Source: Paraburkholderia phosphatilytica (GTDB lineage: Bacteria > Pseudomonadota > Gammaproteobacteria > Burkholderiales > Burkholderiaceae). Taken from it: DNA of 64,000 bases. The stretch is taken from the NCBI RefSeq assembly GCF_003443895.1, contig NZ_QQOA01000001.1, forward strand, positions 231,703 through 295,702. The letters are read 5' to 3'. The translations under genes were made by a program, and so were the position numbers. The notes under the pieces are model-generated. The model did no database searches. It saw nothing but the letters and a program-made list of their open reading frames with translations, and was not told where the DNA came from. The stretch's first letter is position 1. Each line of letters begins with the position of its first letter. Positions 1 through 9,152 of the stretch are shown here, one piece after another.

Positions 1-1
1 A

Positions 2-364
2 ATGGGCAAGTTCAACGAGGAACTCGTGAAGGCAGGCGTGATGGTCGCGGGCGAAGGCCTGAAGCCGAGCGTCAATGGCAAACGCGTACGGTTTTCCGGC
101 AGCCAGCGCACGGTGACGGACGGTCCGTTCGCGGAAACGAAAGAGCTCGTGGCCGGCTTCTGGCTGTGGCAGGTGAGCTCGATGGAAGAAGCGGTGGAAT
201 GGGTCCGGCGCTGCCCGAACCCGATGCTGAGCGACTCGGACATCGAAATCCGTCCGCTCTTCGAAGCCGAAGACTTCGGCGCGGACTTCACGCCGGAACT
301 GCGCGAACAGGAAGAGCGGCTGCGCGCGGAAGCGGAAGCCAACGCCAAAACGAAGCGTTCGTAG
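2..364 (+). CDS. YCII-related (DGPF domain) protein, 5'-truncated by the window
   Basis: The frame is open from the first bases and contains the DGPFAETKE signature of the YCII/DGPF family. These are small ferredoxin-fold proteins often found near ECF sigma factors; their biochemical role is mostly unknown. Family members normally have about 25-30 residues before the MGKFNEELVKAG segment, so the ATG at 2 is probably internal and the true start lies upstream of the window. The C-terminal end is a charged Glu/Ala/Arg tail. It converges on the porin gene, with a perfect hairpin between them. Family assignment is secure; function is not. Confidence 0.8.
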   Translation: MGKFNEELVKAGVMVAGEGLKPSVNGKRVRFSGSQRTVTDGPFAETKELVAGFWLWQVSSMEEAVEWVRRCPNPMLSDSDIEIRPLFEAEDFGADFTPELREQEERLRAEAEANAKTKRS

Positions 365-385
365 CAGGCGCCACGAACGCTGCTG

Positions 386-416
386 CTTGCGGCACGCACA
401 TCGAGCGTGCCGCAAG
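386..416. terminator. Perfect 12-bp stem-loop between convergent genes
   Basis: CTTGCGGCACGC (386-397) pairs perfectly with GCGTGCCGCAAG (405-416) around a 7-nt loop. It lies between the stops of the YCII gene and the porin gene. Neither strand has a T-run after the stem, so it is at best a bidirectional, non-canonical terminator or mRNA 3'-end stabiliser. Confidence 0.45.
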
Positions 417-424
417 CCGCCCGC

Positions 425-1993
425 TCAGTGATCCGTCAAACCGAGCATCTTGTCGAAGAACACGCTCGCCAGCACGCCGAACACGTAGCCGTTCTTCGGC
501 GTGCCGGCATACGCCGGATTGCCCCACGTATTCGTGTTCCAGGTTCGCATCACATACGGGCTCAGCACGATGCTGCGCGTCACCGCGATGTTCGCATCGA
601 GCCTCAGGCCCGTTTCCGTACGACCCACCGTATAGCCGGTGCCACCCGCGGCCAGGTTCTGCTGCTGCAGGTAGTCCTGCTCGTGCGGCGTGACAGTCAC
701 CCAGTTGAAGCTGACCGAGTAGCTGTCATGCGGACGGCTGCGGAACGGCGCTTCGAGAATCAGGCCCGCGCTGCCCTGCATCGCGAGTCCGCGCGACGCG
801 TGCGAATCGAAGCTCGACGTCACGGTGCCGAACACCGACAACGCGGTCGGATCGTCGATGCTGCTCTGGCCGCCATCCGGCCGGTACACCACCTGCCGGC
901 CACCGAAGTACAGACCCGACGTGCCCTTGTGCGTCGCGGCCGTGAACGGATCGGTCTGCGTCGCCGTGTTGTAGTAGAGCATCAGCTCGTAACTCTTCGG
1001 ATACGGATCGGTCTGGTAGGTCGTCCGGTACACGGCATTGGCGAGATACGTATTGCTGTCCGGCACGCTGTCGGTCCACTCCCAGCCGTTCGTGAACGGG
1101 AACGCCGGATTCGAGCGCCACACGCCCGCCTGCACCGAGATCGCAGGCGTGAAGTTGTAGCGCACGCGTCCACCCCAGTTCGAGTAGATCGGCGGATTCA
1201 TGCCCGCGTTGTCCTGCAGGATCGCGCTCTGGCAACCGAAGCCCTGGTTGCACACCGGCGCCGCGAAGTACAGGCCCGGATTGCTCTTGCCGACCTCGAA
1301 GTCGAGACGATCGCCGAAGGCCTTCTGCTCCCACGTGAAAAGCGCGAGGTGCGAGACCTGCGGCACGTACGGGCCCGGCTGCCCCGCGAGAATGTCGCCG
1401 GCCTTCGTGCCCCACGCGAGATCGTTCGTGAACGGCACCCACAGCTGCTGGAAGTGGATCGTCGCGCCGTTGAAGCCCGCGATCTTCTGCAGATCGAAAT
1501 CGCCGCCCGCCGAGATGAAGGTCAGCGCTTCGTGATTGCCGGTCTGCTGGCCGACGTTCGGATTGCCGAGATACATCTGCACGAGGTTGAGCACGGGCGT
1601 GAAGCCCCACGCATTCAGCGTCGCACCGAGACCCGATAGCGGTCCTTGCCGTGGGCTCTCGGGCTGCGGCGGGGCCGCGTTGCCGACGTGCGAGACGCCC
1701 AGCTGATCGGTCGACGGAATGCCCTGCTGCACGGTCGGGCGATCGGTGGACGCCTGCTTCGTCGTCTTGTCGCCGCCCTGCTGCGCGGTCGTAGTGGTGG
1801 CAGCGCTCGTAGTGGTGGCAGCGGTCGTGCTTGCGACCTGGGTCGCGCTGGCGGGCGTTGCCGGAACCGCGGCCGTTTGCGCGGCGGCCGTGCCGCTCGC
1901 GAGCATCGCGGCAAACGCGATTACAGACAACCGCAGCACATGTGAATGGGGCCGCGCAAAACATCCGTTGAAGAGTCCAAACCTGACTGACAT
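425..1993 (-). CDS. Carbohydrate-selective porin, OprB family
   Basis: A 522-aa outer-membrane porin of the OprB type. An N-terminal signal peptide (hydrophobic stretch around residues 20-36, ending AAAQ) is followed by a low-complexity Thr/Ala/Gln linker of about 60 residues. The beta-rich barrel then has many Tyr/Trp/Gly strands such as GGRVRYNF and YVMRTWN. The start is supported by AGGAGATAACG just upstream. It lies 101 bp downstream of an SDR gene and in the same direction as the MFS and LysR genes, so it probably supplies outer-membrane uptake for the neighbouring catabolic locus. It ends in LTDH rather than the usual terminal aromatic residue, and the Thr-rich linker is longer than in typical OprB. 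The actual substrate may be an aromatic or glycoside rather than glucose. Confidence 0.85.
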   Translation of the reverse strand: MSVRFGLFNGCFARPHSHVLRLSVIAFAAMLASGTAAAQTAAVPATPASATQVASTTAATTTSAATTTTAQQGGDKTTKQASTDRPTVQQGIPSTDQLGVSHVGNAAPPQPESPRQGPLSGLGATLNAWGFTPVLNLVQMYLGNPNVGQQTGNHEALTFISAGGDFDLQKIAGFNGATIHFQQLWVPFTNDLAWGTKAGDILAGQPGPYVPQVSHLALFTWEQKAFGDRLDFEVGKSNPGLYFAAPVCNQGFGCQSAILQDNAGMNPPIYSNWGGRVRYNFTPAISVQAGVWRSNPAFPFTNGWEWTDSVPDSNTYLANAVYRTTYQTDPYPKSYELMLYYNTATQTDPFTAATHKGTSGLYFGGRQVVYRPDGGQSSIDDPTALSVFGTVTSSFDSHASRGLAMQGSAGLILEAPFRSRPHDSYSVSFNWVTVTPHEQDYLQQQNLAAGGTGYTVGRTETGLRLDANIAVTRSIVLSPYVMRTWNTNTWGNPAYAGTPKNGYVFGVLASVFFDKMLGLTDH

Positions 1994-2094
1994 CGTTATC
2001 TCCTGTGGTTTTCGAAGGCAAAAGCTCGCCTGCCGCGCCTCGCTCGGGAGCGGTCGATTGGATGGAAAGGGAAACTGGAAAGAGCTGGGCGGCG

Positions 2095-2901
2095 CTACCA
2101 GGCCGTCGCGCCGCCGTCTATCGCGAAGTCCGCGGCGGTGACCCAGCTCGACTCATCGGATGCGAGGAAGAGCGCGCACCACGCGACGTCCTCAGGCTGG
2201 CCGACGCGCTTGATCATCATCTTGCCGAGTGCGCGTTCAAGGAATTCCGGTTGCGCCTGCATATGCGCGCGTGTCGCCGAGGTTTCGACGAGCGCGGGCG
2301 AAATGCTGTTCGCGCGGATGCCGTGCGGCCCGCCCTCCATCGCGAGCTGTCGGGTCATCGCGAGCACACCGCCTTTGCCTGCGCAGTGTGCGATCGCGGG
2401 TGAACCTTCGAGCGCGACCGCGGCATTCGCCGACGCGAAGTTGATCACCGAGCCGCCGCCGCGCGCGATCAGCGCGGGCCATGCCGCCTTGCACAGCAGG
2501 AATACGATATCGAGCTCGCCGGTCAGCGTGCGGCGCCATTGCGTCTCGTAGTCCATCTCCTGCAGCCACGCGAACGCACCGAACGCCGCGGCGTTGACGA
2601 GCACGTCGATACCGCCATGCCGTTCCACCGCGAATTCGACGACGCGTTGCGCGCCTTGCGGATCGGTCAGATCGCACGGATGCAGACTGTCGATTTCGAG
2701 CCCGCTGCCATGCGCACCGGAGACCGTGCGCGCCGCCGCGGCCGCATCGATATCGCAGCCGACGACCCGCGCACCCTGCGCCGCGAACAGCAGCGCGCAC
2801 GCGCGTCCGATGCCGCTGCCGATACCCGTGACGAGCGCGACCTTGCCGGCGAGACGGGTGCCCGTTTGGACCGGTTGCGCGTGCCTGAAGACTGGCGTCA
2901 T
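2095..2901 (-). CDS. SDR-family oxidoreductase with HxxxK instead of YxxxK
   Basis: A 268-aa short-chain dehydrogenase/reductase. The nucleotide-binding TGIGSGIG motif is near residue 25, followed by the NAA and VINFAS strands, so the catalytic Ser region is present. The active-site motif reads AHCAGKGGV, which puts His where the catalytic Tyr normally stands. The rest (MTRQLAMEG, GIRANSISPALV) is typical SDR. The start has a good AGGAGC ribosome-binding site, and the gene sits 19 bp after the MFS gene, so the two are very likely co-transcribed. The substrate is unknown; context suggests a hydroxylated intermediate of the neighbouring pathway. Confidence 0.85.
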   Translation of the reverse strand: MTPVFRHAQPVQTGTRLAGKVALVTGIGSGIGRACALLFAAQGARVVGCDIDAAAAARTVSGAHGSGLEIDSLHPCDLTDPQGAQRVVEFAVERHGGIDVLVNAAAFGAFAWLQEMDYETQWRRTLTGELDIVFLLCKAAWPALIARGGGSVINFASANAAVALEGSPAIAHCAGKGGVLAMTRQLAMEGGPHGIRANSISPALVETSATRAHMQAQPEFLERALGKMMIKRVGQPEDVAWCALFLASDESSWVTAADFAIDGGATAW

Positions 2902-2920
2902 GACGAAGCTCCTTGCGCGC

Positions 2921-4162
2921 TCAGCTGAGCTTCACGCGGCGACCGGCGCTGAACGAAGCCGCGAAGGCAACCACGGCGAGCACGAGCAGCGCAACGCCCC
3001 AGCCTTCGACGACCGCGAAGCGCGAGCCCCACATGCCGACCATCGGCATCACGATCAGCGGGCTGCAGAAGTAGCCGATGAACTGCGTCGCCGTGAACGC
3101 GCCGGTGCCCATGCCGCGCCGCGCGAAGGGCAGCGAACGCAGACCCCAGCTGACGAGCGCCGGCAGCACGATGCCGCAACCGAAGCCGTTGATCGCGCCG
3201 CCGAGCGTCAGCATCGTGACGTCCTGCGCGACGCCCATCGTCACGAAGCCGAGCCCGCAGATCAGCGTGCCGATCGCGAACTGCTTCGACACCGCGAAAC
3301 GCGTGGACAGGATCCAGCCGAACACCACCGTGCCGGCGATGATGCCCACGCTGTTCAGCGCGTAGGCCAGGCCGATCTCGCCCGTCGAATGCGTGCCGAG
3401 CGCGACCACCATGAACGACAGATGCACCGGCACCACCATGAACACGAGACCCACACCGAACGCGACCGCGCAGATCACCGCGAGCAGCCACGGGTTGAAC
3501 GCGGGTTCGTCGGCGCTGCGCACCGGCGCGTCGATCGATGCCGATGCACCGCCGCTGCTGCGGGTATCCCAGATGAAGAACTGTACGAGCGGCGCGAGCA
3601 GCAGCGGCAGCGCGTAAGCAGCGAACGGCGCGCGCCAGCCGTAGGCGCCGAGCACGCCGCCCATCAGGTTGAACACGAACGCCGAGGTCGACGCCACCGT
3701 CACCTGCAGCGACGCATAGCGGTCGCGTTGCGCGCCGCTGAAGTAGTCGCCGATGAACGACGTGCTGACCGTCATCGCGGCCGCTTCGGCAAGCCCGACG
3801 AGCGCGCGGCTCGCGAGAATCGCGTGGATCGAATCGAGATAGAGCGGCGCGGTGCCTGCCACCGAATACAGCACGAGCGCGGCCACCAGCACGCGCTTGC
3901 GGCCGATGCGGTCGCTCACCGCGCCGATCGCCATCGCCAGCACGCCGAGCACCAGCATCGGCATCGTCACGACGACCGGCACCAGCGTCTCGATGCCCGG
4001 CACGTTCGCGAAGTACCGTTGCATCGCGGGCAGCACAGGGCCGATCACGGTCGGCGCGAGCGTGCCGCAGATCACGGTGCTGAGCAGGATCAACGCGTGG
4101 AAGAAATTGGCCTGCCGGGAAACCGGCGCGGCAGCGGTGCGCTCGATGTGCGCGTGCATCAT
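2921..4162 (-). CDS. MFS transporter
   Basis: A 413-aa major facilitator with twelve predicted hydrophobic segments. The motif-A-like loop GAVSDRIGRKRVLV lies between TM2 and TM3, and the central loop carries DTRSSGGASAS. The frame extends upstream to 4222, but GGAGACGATCC directly precedes the ATGATG at 4162/4159, so I place the start at 4162. It lies downstream of the LysR gene and directly upstream of the SDR and porin genes. Inner-membrane uptake of the compound degraded by the divergent operon is the likely role. The substrate cannot be read from the sequence. Confidence 0.88.
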   Translation of the reverse strand: MMHAHIERTAAAPVSRQANFFHALILLSTVICGTLAPTVIGPVLPAMQRYFANVPGIETLVPVVVTMPMLVLGVLAMAIGAVSDRIGRKRVLVAALVLYSVAGTAPLYLDSIHAILASRALVGLAEAAAMTVSTSFIGDYFSGAQRDRYASLQVTVASTSAFVFNLMGGVLGAYGWRAPFAAYALPLLLAPLVQFFIWDTRSSGGASASIDAPVRSADEPAFNPWLLAVICAVAFGVGLVFMVVPVHLSFMVVALGTHSTGEIGLAYALNSVGIIAGTVVFGWILSTRFAVSKQFAIGTLICGLGFVTMGVAQDVTMLTLGGAINGFGCGIVLPALVSWGLRSLPFARRGMGTGAFTATQFIGYFCSPLIVMPMVGMWGSRFAVVEGWGVALLVLAVVAFAASFSAGRRVKLS

Positions 4163-4340
4163 GGATCGTCTCCGTATGTTAGAGAGCGTGCCTTCATGCT
4201 CGCTGCGTTTGCCGCACTGCATGATGGACCGCTACTGTTTGTGTGAGACGAATGATTCCGGCAGACACCGTACGACACAATCAGATTGCGTTGAGGGGAA
4301 CCTTTGAGCGCGTCAAATGAAGCGGCCGCATGCAACGGGT

Positions 4341-5273
4341 TTACGCGAGGCTGACCGCCGGCACATCCGAGCGCATCTGCGCCTGCTCCTGCAATACGCC
4401 GCGCAGCCACGCGTGCGCGGGGTCGCTGTTGTTGATCGCGTGCCACTGCATCACTTCGACGAGCGGCGGCAGCGTCATCGGCAACGGCAGCAGCCGTAAG
4501 GGAAGGTAACGCGCGTAGATCTGCGCGAGGCGCGTATGCACGGTTGCAATGCGCGTCGTGCCGATCACGAGCTGTGGCAGCGTGTTGAAGTTGGTGGTCG
4601 ACACCTCGATCGAACGCGTGACGCCGAGGCTCGCCATCATGTTGCTTTCGAAACTGTCGCTGCGGCTGTCGCCGAAGGTCGCGGCCACATGGCCAAGCTG
4701 TTTGTATTCGGCCAGGCTCAGCGTATCGCCGACGAGCTTGTTGTCGGTCCACACCACGCAGGAATAGGTGTCCGCGAACAGCGTCTGCGTCGGGTGGTTC
4801 GGATTGGTCGACACGCTCGGGTAGATCACGAAATCCACTTCACCGCGCTCGAGGCGCTCGGGAACGTCGTCCGCCATGTTCGCGATGTGCAGCGTGATGC
4901 CGGGCGCCTCGCGCTGCAGGCGCTGCACGACGTCGACCAGCAGCACCGTGGTCAGATAGTCCGATGCGCGGATCACGAAGTTGCGCTTCGCCTGCGCGGG
5001 GTCGAACTCGAGCCGCGTCACCACCGCCGACTGCACACGCAGCAGGATCTCCCGCACCGGCTGCGCGAGGCTGCGCCCGAGCGGCGTCAGCTCCATGCGC
5101 CGGCCCACCTGCATCAGGAGTTCGTCGCCGAAATAGTCGCGCAGGCGGCCGAGCGCGCTGCTCGTGGCCGACGCGCCGATGTGCAGCCGCTCGCTCGCCT
5201 TCGTCACGCTGCGCGTATCGAGCAGCGCATCGAGCGCGACCAGCAGATTCATGTCGAAGTGACCCAGTCTCAT
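4341..5273 (-). CDS. LysR-family regulator, NodD-like
   Basis: A 310-aa LysR-type regulator. The N-terminus (MRLGHFDMNLLVALDALLD) and the winged helix (KASERLHIGASATSSALGRL) closely follow the NodD/NahR branch, in which NodD proteins respond to flavonoids. The periplasmic-binding-protein-like effector domain fills the rest. I chose the ATG at 5273 over the GTG at 5282. It is divergent from a twelve-gene catabolic run, with a nod-box-like ATC-N9-GAT element between them, and upstream of the MFS-SDR-porin genes. By analogy with FdeR of Herbaspirillum it is probably the aromatic- or flavonoid-responsive activator of both arms. Confidence 0.88.
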   Translation of the reverse strand: MRLGHFDMNLLVALDALLDTRSVTKASERLHIGASATSSALGRLRDYFGDELLMQVGRRMELTPLGRSLAQPVREILLRVQSAVVTRLEFDPAQAKRNFVIRASDYLTTVLLVDVVQRLQREAPGITLHIANMADDVPERLERGEVDFVIYPSVSTNPNHPTQTLFADTYSCVVWTDNKLVGDTLSLAEYKQLGHVAATFGDSRSDSFESNMMASLGVTRSIEVSTTNFNTLPQLVIGTTRIATVHTRLAQIYARYLPLRLLPLPMTLPPLVEVMQWHAINNSDPAHAWLRGVLQEQAQMRSDVPAVSLA

Positions 5274-5292
5274 GGCCGGCACTATCGCGCCG

Positions 5293-5334
5293 ATCGTTCG
5301 ATGGGATCAATGCGTGTTTCCACTAGGAATTGAT
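5293..5334. promoter_or_regulatory. Candidate LysR/nod-box-like operator
   Basis: In the divergent LysR/VOC intergenic region, ATC-N9-GAT occurs at 5293-5307 with an embedded T-N11-A spacing. It overlaps an inverted repeat ATCAAT (5306-5311) / ATTGAT (5329-5334). NodD binds ATC-N9-GAT units, so the site fits the NodD-like regulator next door. Only one full unit is evident, and I could not fix the -35/-10 elements. Confidence 0.4.
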
Positions 5335-5435
5335 GGTCTCGACAGATGAACCCCTCTACATTGGAGCCATGCGATCGAAACCGCGCCCGCCTTTGGGCGG
5401 ATGCGCGGCAAAAACACTAGCTGGAGACACGCAAC

Positions 5436-5948
5436 ATGACGACCGCGCCGACGCTGCCCTCAAGCGCGTTGCAGGAAGACAGTCCGCCTGCCGCGACACC
5501 CCGCGCCACGCCGGACGCCCCACTGCTTTCCGTGCTGCGCCCGCATCACTTCGGCATCAGCGTACCCGACCTCGACGCCGCGATCGACTGGTACGGCCGC
5601 ATGCTCGGCTTCGCGCTCGAATCGACGATGACCATCGACAAGATCCCAGCGCGCATCGCGTTCGTGAAGCGCGACGGCTTTCGCATCGAAATTTTCGAAG
5701 TACCCGCCGCCGAGCCGCTGCCCGAAGCGCGCCGCGTGCCGAACCTCGATCTGCGCACGCACGGCAACAAACATATGTGCTTCGAAGTGCCCGACGTGCC
5801 CGCGGCCGTTGCCGCATTGCGCTCACGTGGCGCCGACATCGCGTTCGAACTGACGGTGGACGGCAACCCCACTGCCTTTATTCGCGACGTGTGCGGCAAC
5901 CTGATCGAACTGCTCGAACCCTTCGCTTCCGACCGGAACACCCGATGA
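5436..5948 (+). CDS. VOC (glyoxalase/dioxygenase superfamily) protein
   Basis: A 170-aa single-unit vicinal-oxygen-chelate protein. After about 35 low-complexity residues the fold begins at LRPHHFGISVPDLDAAIDWY and ends at DVCGNLIELLEPF. The likely metal ligands are the early His, the NKHMCFEV His and the Glu of LIELLE. This is lyase/isomerase-type architecture rather than a two-unit extradiol dioxygenase. It is the first gene of the plus-strand run, and its stop overlaps the next start (ATGA), which suggests translational coupling. A glyoxalase-like isomerase or epimerase role is likely; the substrate is unknown. Confidence 0.82.
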   Translation: MTTAPTLPSSALQEDSPPAATPRATPDAPLLSVLRPHHFGISVPDLDAAIDWYGRMLGFALESTMTIDKIPARIAFVKRDGFRIEIFEVPAAEPLPEARRVPNLDLRTHGNKHMCFEVPDVPAAVAALRSRGADIAFELTVDGNPTAFIRDVCGNLIELLEPFASDRNTR

Positions 5949-6979
5949 CACCGAACCCGAATCCGCTGCGCGGCTGGCAGGTCGAGCGCAGCTCGATCCA
6001 GATGGTGGGCCGCGATCTGCTGCGCCCCGAATGCATTCTTGCGGAACCTGACGGCACGCTGTGGACCGCCGATGCGCGCGGCGGCGTGATGCGCATCAAC
6101 GCCGACGGCACGCAGACGTTGATCGCGCAGCAAAGCGAAGACAGCGCGCAAACTGCGCCCGCATCGAGCGACGCGCAACAGCTCGTGCTCGGCAAGACGC
6201 TGCCCAACGGACTCGCGTTCGATCGCGACGGCAACATCGTGATTGCGAACTTCGGCACCGACGCGATCGAGCTGATGACGCGCGATGGCGCATCGCGCAC
6301 GCTGTACGACCGCATCGACGGCGAGCCGCTCGGCAAGACCAACTTCGTGCTGACCGATTCGAAGGGACGCATCTGGTTCACCGTGACCACGCGCCAGGTG
6401 CCGTGGACGCGCTCGATCAACGAGAAGACCGCGGACGGTTACGTTGGCCTGATCGACGGCAACGGCATTCGCATCGTCGCGGATGGGTTCGTCGGCACGA
6501 ACGAGATCCGGCTCGATGCGAACGAAGAATGGCTGTACGTGGTGGAAACCAACGCGCGCCATATTTCGCGGCTGCGCGTCGGCGCGGACGGCTCGCTTAC
6601 CGATCGCGAAATCTACGGCCCCAGCGATCTGGGCGGCTTCCCCGACGGCTTCGCGTTCGACGCGTACGGCAACCTGTGGATCACGCTGATCCTCACCGAG
6701 AAGCTGATCGCGCTCACGCCCGAAGGCGACGTGCTGACGCTGCTCGACGACGGCAACCCCGAAGCGATCGCTCGCTACGAAACGCACTACGCGAACGGCA
6801 CGACGACGCCCGAGCTGATGGGCGCGTGCCGCGGCACGCTCGCGCCGATGATGGCGAGCCTCACGTTCGGCGGCGCGGACTTGCGCACGGTGTACCTGGG
6901 CAGCCTTGGCGGCACGACGCTCGCGAGCTTCCAGTCGCCCGTGCCCGGCCTGCCGCTCGCGCACTGGAAGCACGCGTAA
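5945..6979 (+). CDS. SMP-30/gluconolactonase/LRE-family lactonase
   Basis: A 344-aa six-bladed propeller protein of the SMP-30/gluconolaconase family. Recurrent blade motifs (LRPECILAEPDGTLWTAD, LPNGLAFDRDGNIVIANFG, GTNEIRLD, LGGFPDGFAFDAYGNLWIT) carry the Glu/Asn/Asp metal ligands of Ca/Zn lactonases. The frame runs open from 5330, but ATG 5945 overlaps the VOC stop and fits the family N-terminus. In the cluster it may hydrolyse a lactone formed after ring cleavage or sugar oxidation. The family is clear; the substrate is inferred only. Confidence 0.85.
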   Translation: MTPNPNPLRGWQVERSSIQMVGRDLLRPECILAEPDGTLWTADARGGVMRINADGTQTLIAQQSEDSAQTAPASSDAQQLVLGKTLPNGLAFDRDGNIVIANFGTDAIELMTRDGASRTLYDRIDGEPLGKTNFVLTDSKGRIWFTVTTRQVPWTRSINEKTADGYVGLIDGNGIRIVADGFVGTNEIRLDANEEWLYVVETNARHISRLRVGADGSLTDREIYGPSDLGGFPDGFAFDAYGNLWITLILTEKLIALTPEGDVLTLLDDGNPEAIARYETHYANGTTTPELMGACRGTLAPMMASLTFGGADLRTVYLGSLGGTTLASFQSPVPGLPLAHWKHA

Positions 6980-7057
6980 GCCTCGCGCTCGCGGACGACA
7001 GCAACGAATCGCGCGGCTTGTGCCGCCCCCACTCTTCCTACTGATTGGATTACCGAC

Positions 7058-8341
7058 ATGGTCAAGATCATCAAGGCCGGCCAGAGCGCCCAGGTCAAAG
7101 CGGACAACAATGCGCAGGTGCGCGCGACGGTCGAGAAGATCATCGCCGACATCGAACAGCGCGGCGAAGCGGCCGTGCGCGAATACTCGGAGCGCTTCGA
7201 CAAATGGAACCCGCCTTCGCTGCGGCTCTCGCAAGAGGAAATCCAGGCCTGCATCGATGCGCTGAGCCCACAGGCGATCGAAGACATCAAATTCGCGCAG
7301 GCGCAGATTCGCCGCTTCGCGCAGATCCAGCTGATGTCGCTGCGCGACGTCGAGGTGGAGACGCTGCCGGGCGTCGTGCTCGGGCATCGCAACATTCCGG
7401 TGAACTCGGTGGGCTGCTATATCCCCGGCGGCAAGTATCCGCTGCTCGCCTCCGCGCATATGAGCGTGCTGACCGCGAAAGTGGCGGGCGTGAAGCGTGT
7501 GATCGCGTGCGCGCCACCGTTCGACGGCAAGCCTTCGCCGGAAATCATCGCGGCGATGGCGCTCGCGGGCGCCGATGAAATCTATGTGATGGGCGGCGTG
7601 CAAGGCGTCGCCGCGATGGCGCTCGGCACCGAAAGCATCGCGCCGGTCGACATGATCGTCGGTCCGGGCAATGCGTACGTGGCCGAAGCGAAGCGGCAGT
7701 TGTACGGCCGCGTCGGCATCGATCTGTTCGCAGGCCCGACTGAAACGCTCGTGATCTGCGACGACTCGGTGGACGCGGAACTCGTTGCCGTCGACCTGCT
7801 CGGTCAGGCCGAACACGGCCCGACCTCGCCCGCGTACTGCGTGACGACCAGCCGCAAGATCGCGGAAGAACTGCCCGCCGCGATCGAAACGGTGCTCGCG
7901 CGCCTCGACACGGCGCCGGTGGCCAGCGTGTCGTGGCGCGACTACGGCGAGATCATCCTGTGCGAGACCGACGAGGAAATGCTGCAGGAAGCGGAACGCC
8001 TGTGCTCGGAACACGTGCAGGTGATGACGCGCGACCCCGACTGGTTCCTGCACCGCATGACGAACTACGGTGCGCTGTTCCTCGGCCATCGCACGAACGT
8101 GTCGTACGGCGACAAGGTGATCGGCACGAACCACACGCTGCCGACGATGGGCGCGGGCCGCTACACGGGCGGACTGTGGGTCGGCAAATTCATCAAGACG
8201 CACAGCTATCAGCGCATCCTGACCGACGAGGCGTCGGTGCATATCGGCGAAGTGTGTTCGCGCCTCTGCGCGCTCGAACACTTCTCCGGTCACAAGGAGC
8301 AGGCGGATATTCGCGTGCGCCGTCTTGGTAAGCAGGCGTGA
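7058..8341 (+). CDS. HisD-family alcohol dehydrogenase, HpsN-like
   Basis: A 427-aa histidinol-dehydrogenase-fold enzyme with hallmark segments [47 protein letters not shown] and SEHVQVM. It does not look like biosynthetic HisD. The sequence resembles HpsN, the sulfopropanediol 3-dehydrogenase, which oxidises a primary alcohol to the acid in two NAD-dependent steps; the [15 protein letters not shown] C-terminal segment (here [13 protein letters not shown]) is shared. It sits inside a catabolic operon, with no his genes nearby, 78 bp after the lactonase gene. It probably oxidises a hydroxymethyl intermediate. The HpsN substrate itself is not claimed. Confidence 0.83.
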   Translation: MVKIIKAGQSAQVKADNNAQVRATVEKIIADIEQRGEAAVREYSERFDKWNPPSLRLSQEEIQACIDALSPQAIEDIKFAQAQIRRFAQIQLMSLRDVEVETLPGVVLGHRNIPVNSVGCYIPGGKYPLLASAHMSVLTAKVAGVKRVIACAPPFDGKPSPEIIAAMALAGADEIYVMGGVQGVAAMALGTESIAPVDMIVGPGNAYVAEAKRQLYGRVGIDLFAGPTETLVICDDSVDAELVAVDLLGQAEHGPTSPAYCVTTSRKIAEELPAAIETVLARLDTAPVASVSWRDYGEIILCETDEEMLQEAERLCSEHVQVMTRDPDWFLHRMTNYGALFLGHRTNVSYGDKVIGTNHTLPTMGAGRYTGGLWVGKFIKTHSYQRILTDEASVHIGEVCSRLCALEHFSGHKEQADIRVRRLGKQA

Positions 8342-8345
8342 CGAT

Positions 8346-9119
8346 ATGACCTTCGTTGCGGGTTTCCCTCACAGCGAGCGACCGGTTGCTGTTGTGACCG
8401 GCGCGACGGGCGGGCTCGGCGCGCAGATCTGCCGCACGCTCGCCGATGCGGGCTATCGTGTCGTGGCGGGGTATCGCAGTTCGGCGGAGACGGCGCTTGC
8501 GCTCGTCGAAGGCCTGCCTCATGGTGGCCATTGCGCGCTCGCGGCGCCCGTGACGGACAGCGCCGCACTCGCACGGCTCGCCGCGGATGTCGGCGCGCGT
8601 TACGGACGCTGTGACGTGCTCGTGAACTGCGCGGGCACGACGCGCTTCGTCGCGCATGAAGATCTCGACGGCCTCGACGATGCATTGATCGACGACGTGC
8701 TCGCGACCAACGTGCGCGGTCCGTTCGCGATGGTGCGCGCGCTGCGTCCGCTGCTGGCGAAAAGCACGCTCGCGGGCGGTGCGGCCGTGATCAACATTTC
8801 GTCGATCGCCGCGCAGACGGCGATGGGCAGCAACGTGATCTATTGCGCGTCCAAAGCCGCGCTCGACAATCTGACGAAGTCGCTCGCGCGCGCACTGTCG
8901 CCCGAAATACGCGTGGTGTCCGTGTCGCCAGGTCTCGTCGATACGGAGTTCGTCAAATCGATGGACGCCGCGTGGCGCGACGAACAGGCGAGCCGCACGC
9001 CGCTCGGGCGGCTCGCGCAACCCGACGAGATTGCGCATGCGGTGCTCGCCGCGGTGCGCGATCTGCGCTTCACCACCGGTTGCGTGCTGCCCGTCGACGG
9101 CGGCCGGCCGCTGAAGTAA
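8346..9119 (+). CDS. SDR-family oxidoreductase
   Basis: A 257-aa classical SDR: TGATGGLG cofactor loop, NCAG, VINISS catalytic Ser, YCASK catalytic Tyr-Lys pair and SVSPGLVDTEF. The frame is open from 8325, but the ATG at 8346, four bases after the HisD-family stop, is the more economical start. FabG-like keto-group reduction or secondary alcohol oxidation is expected. Its place between the HpsN-like dehydrogenase and the fumarylacetoacetase-like hydrolase suggests it works on a side-chain or ring-derived alcohol. Confidence 0.86.
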   Translation: MTFVAGFPHSERPVAVVTGATGGLGAQICRTLADAGYRVVAGYRSSAETALALVEGLPHGGHCALAAPVTDSAALARLAADVGARYGRCDVLVNCAGTTRFVAHEDLDGLDDALIDDVLATNVRGPFAMVRALRPLLAKSTLAGGAAVINISSIAAQTAMGSNVIYCASKAALDNLTKSLARALSPEIRVVSVSPGLVDTEFVKSMDAAWRDEQASRTPLGRLAQPDEIAHAVLAAVRDLRFTTGCVLPVDGGRPLK

Positions 9120-9152
9120 TCGACAAGAGACAGCACACAGGAGAGAGACACC

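Noticed and set aside
5546..8293. A 915-codon open frame on the minus strand opposite the VOC, lactonase and HpsN-like genes
   Set aside because: Arg/Ala/His-rich low-complexity translation with no domain; it mirrors GC-rich codons of real genes on the other strand.
7058..8341. Annotation as histidine-biosynthetic HisD
   Set aside because: It lies in a catabolic operon without other his genes, and its sequence follows the HpsN-like paralogue group.
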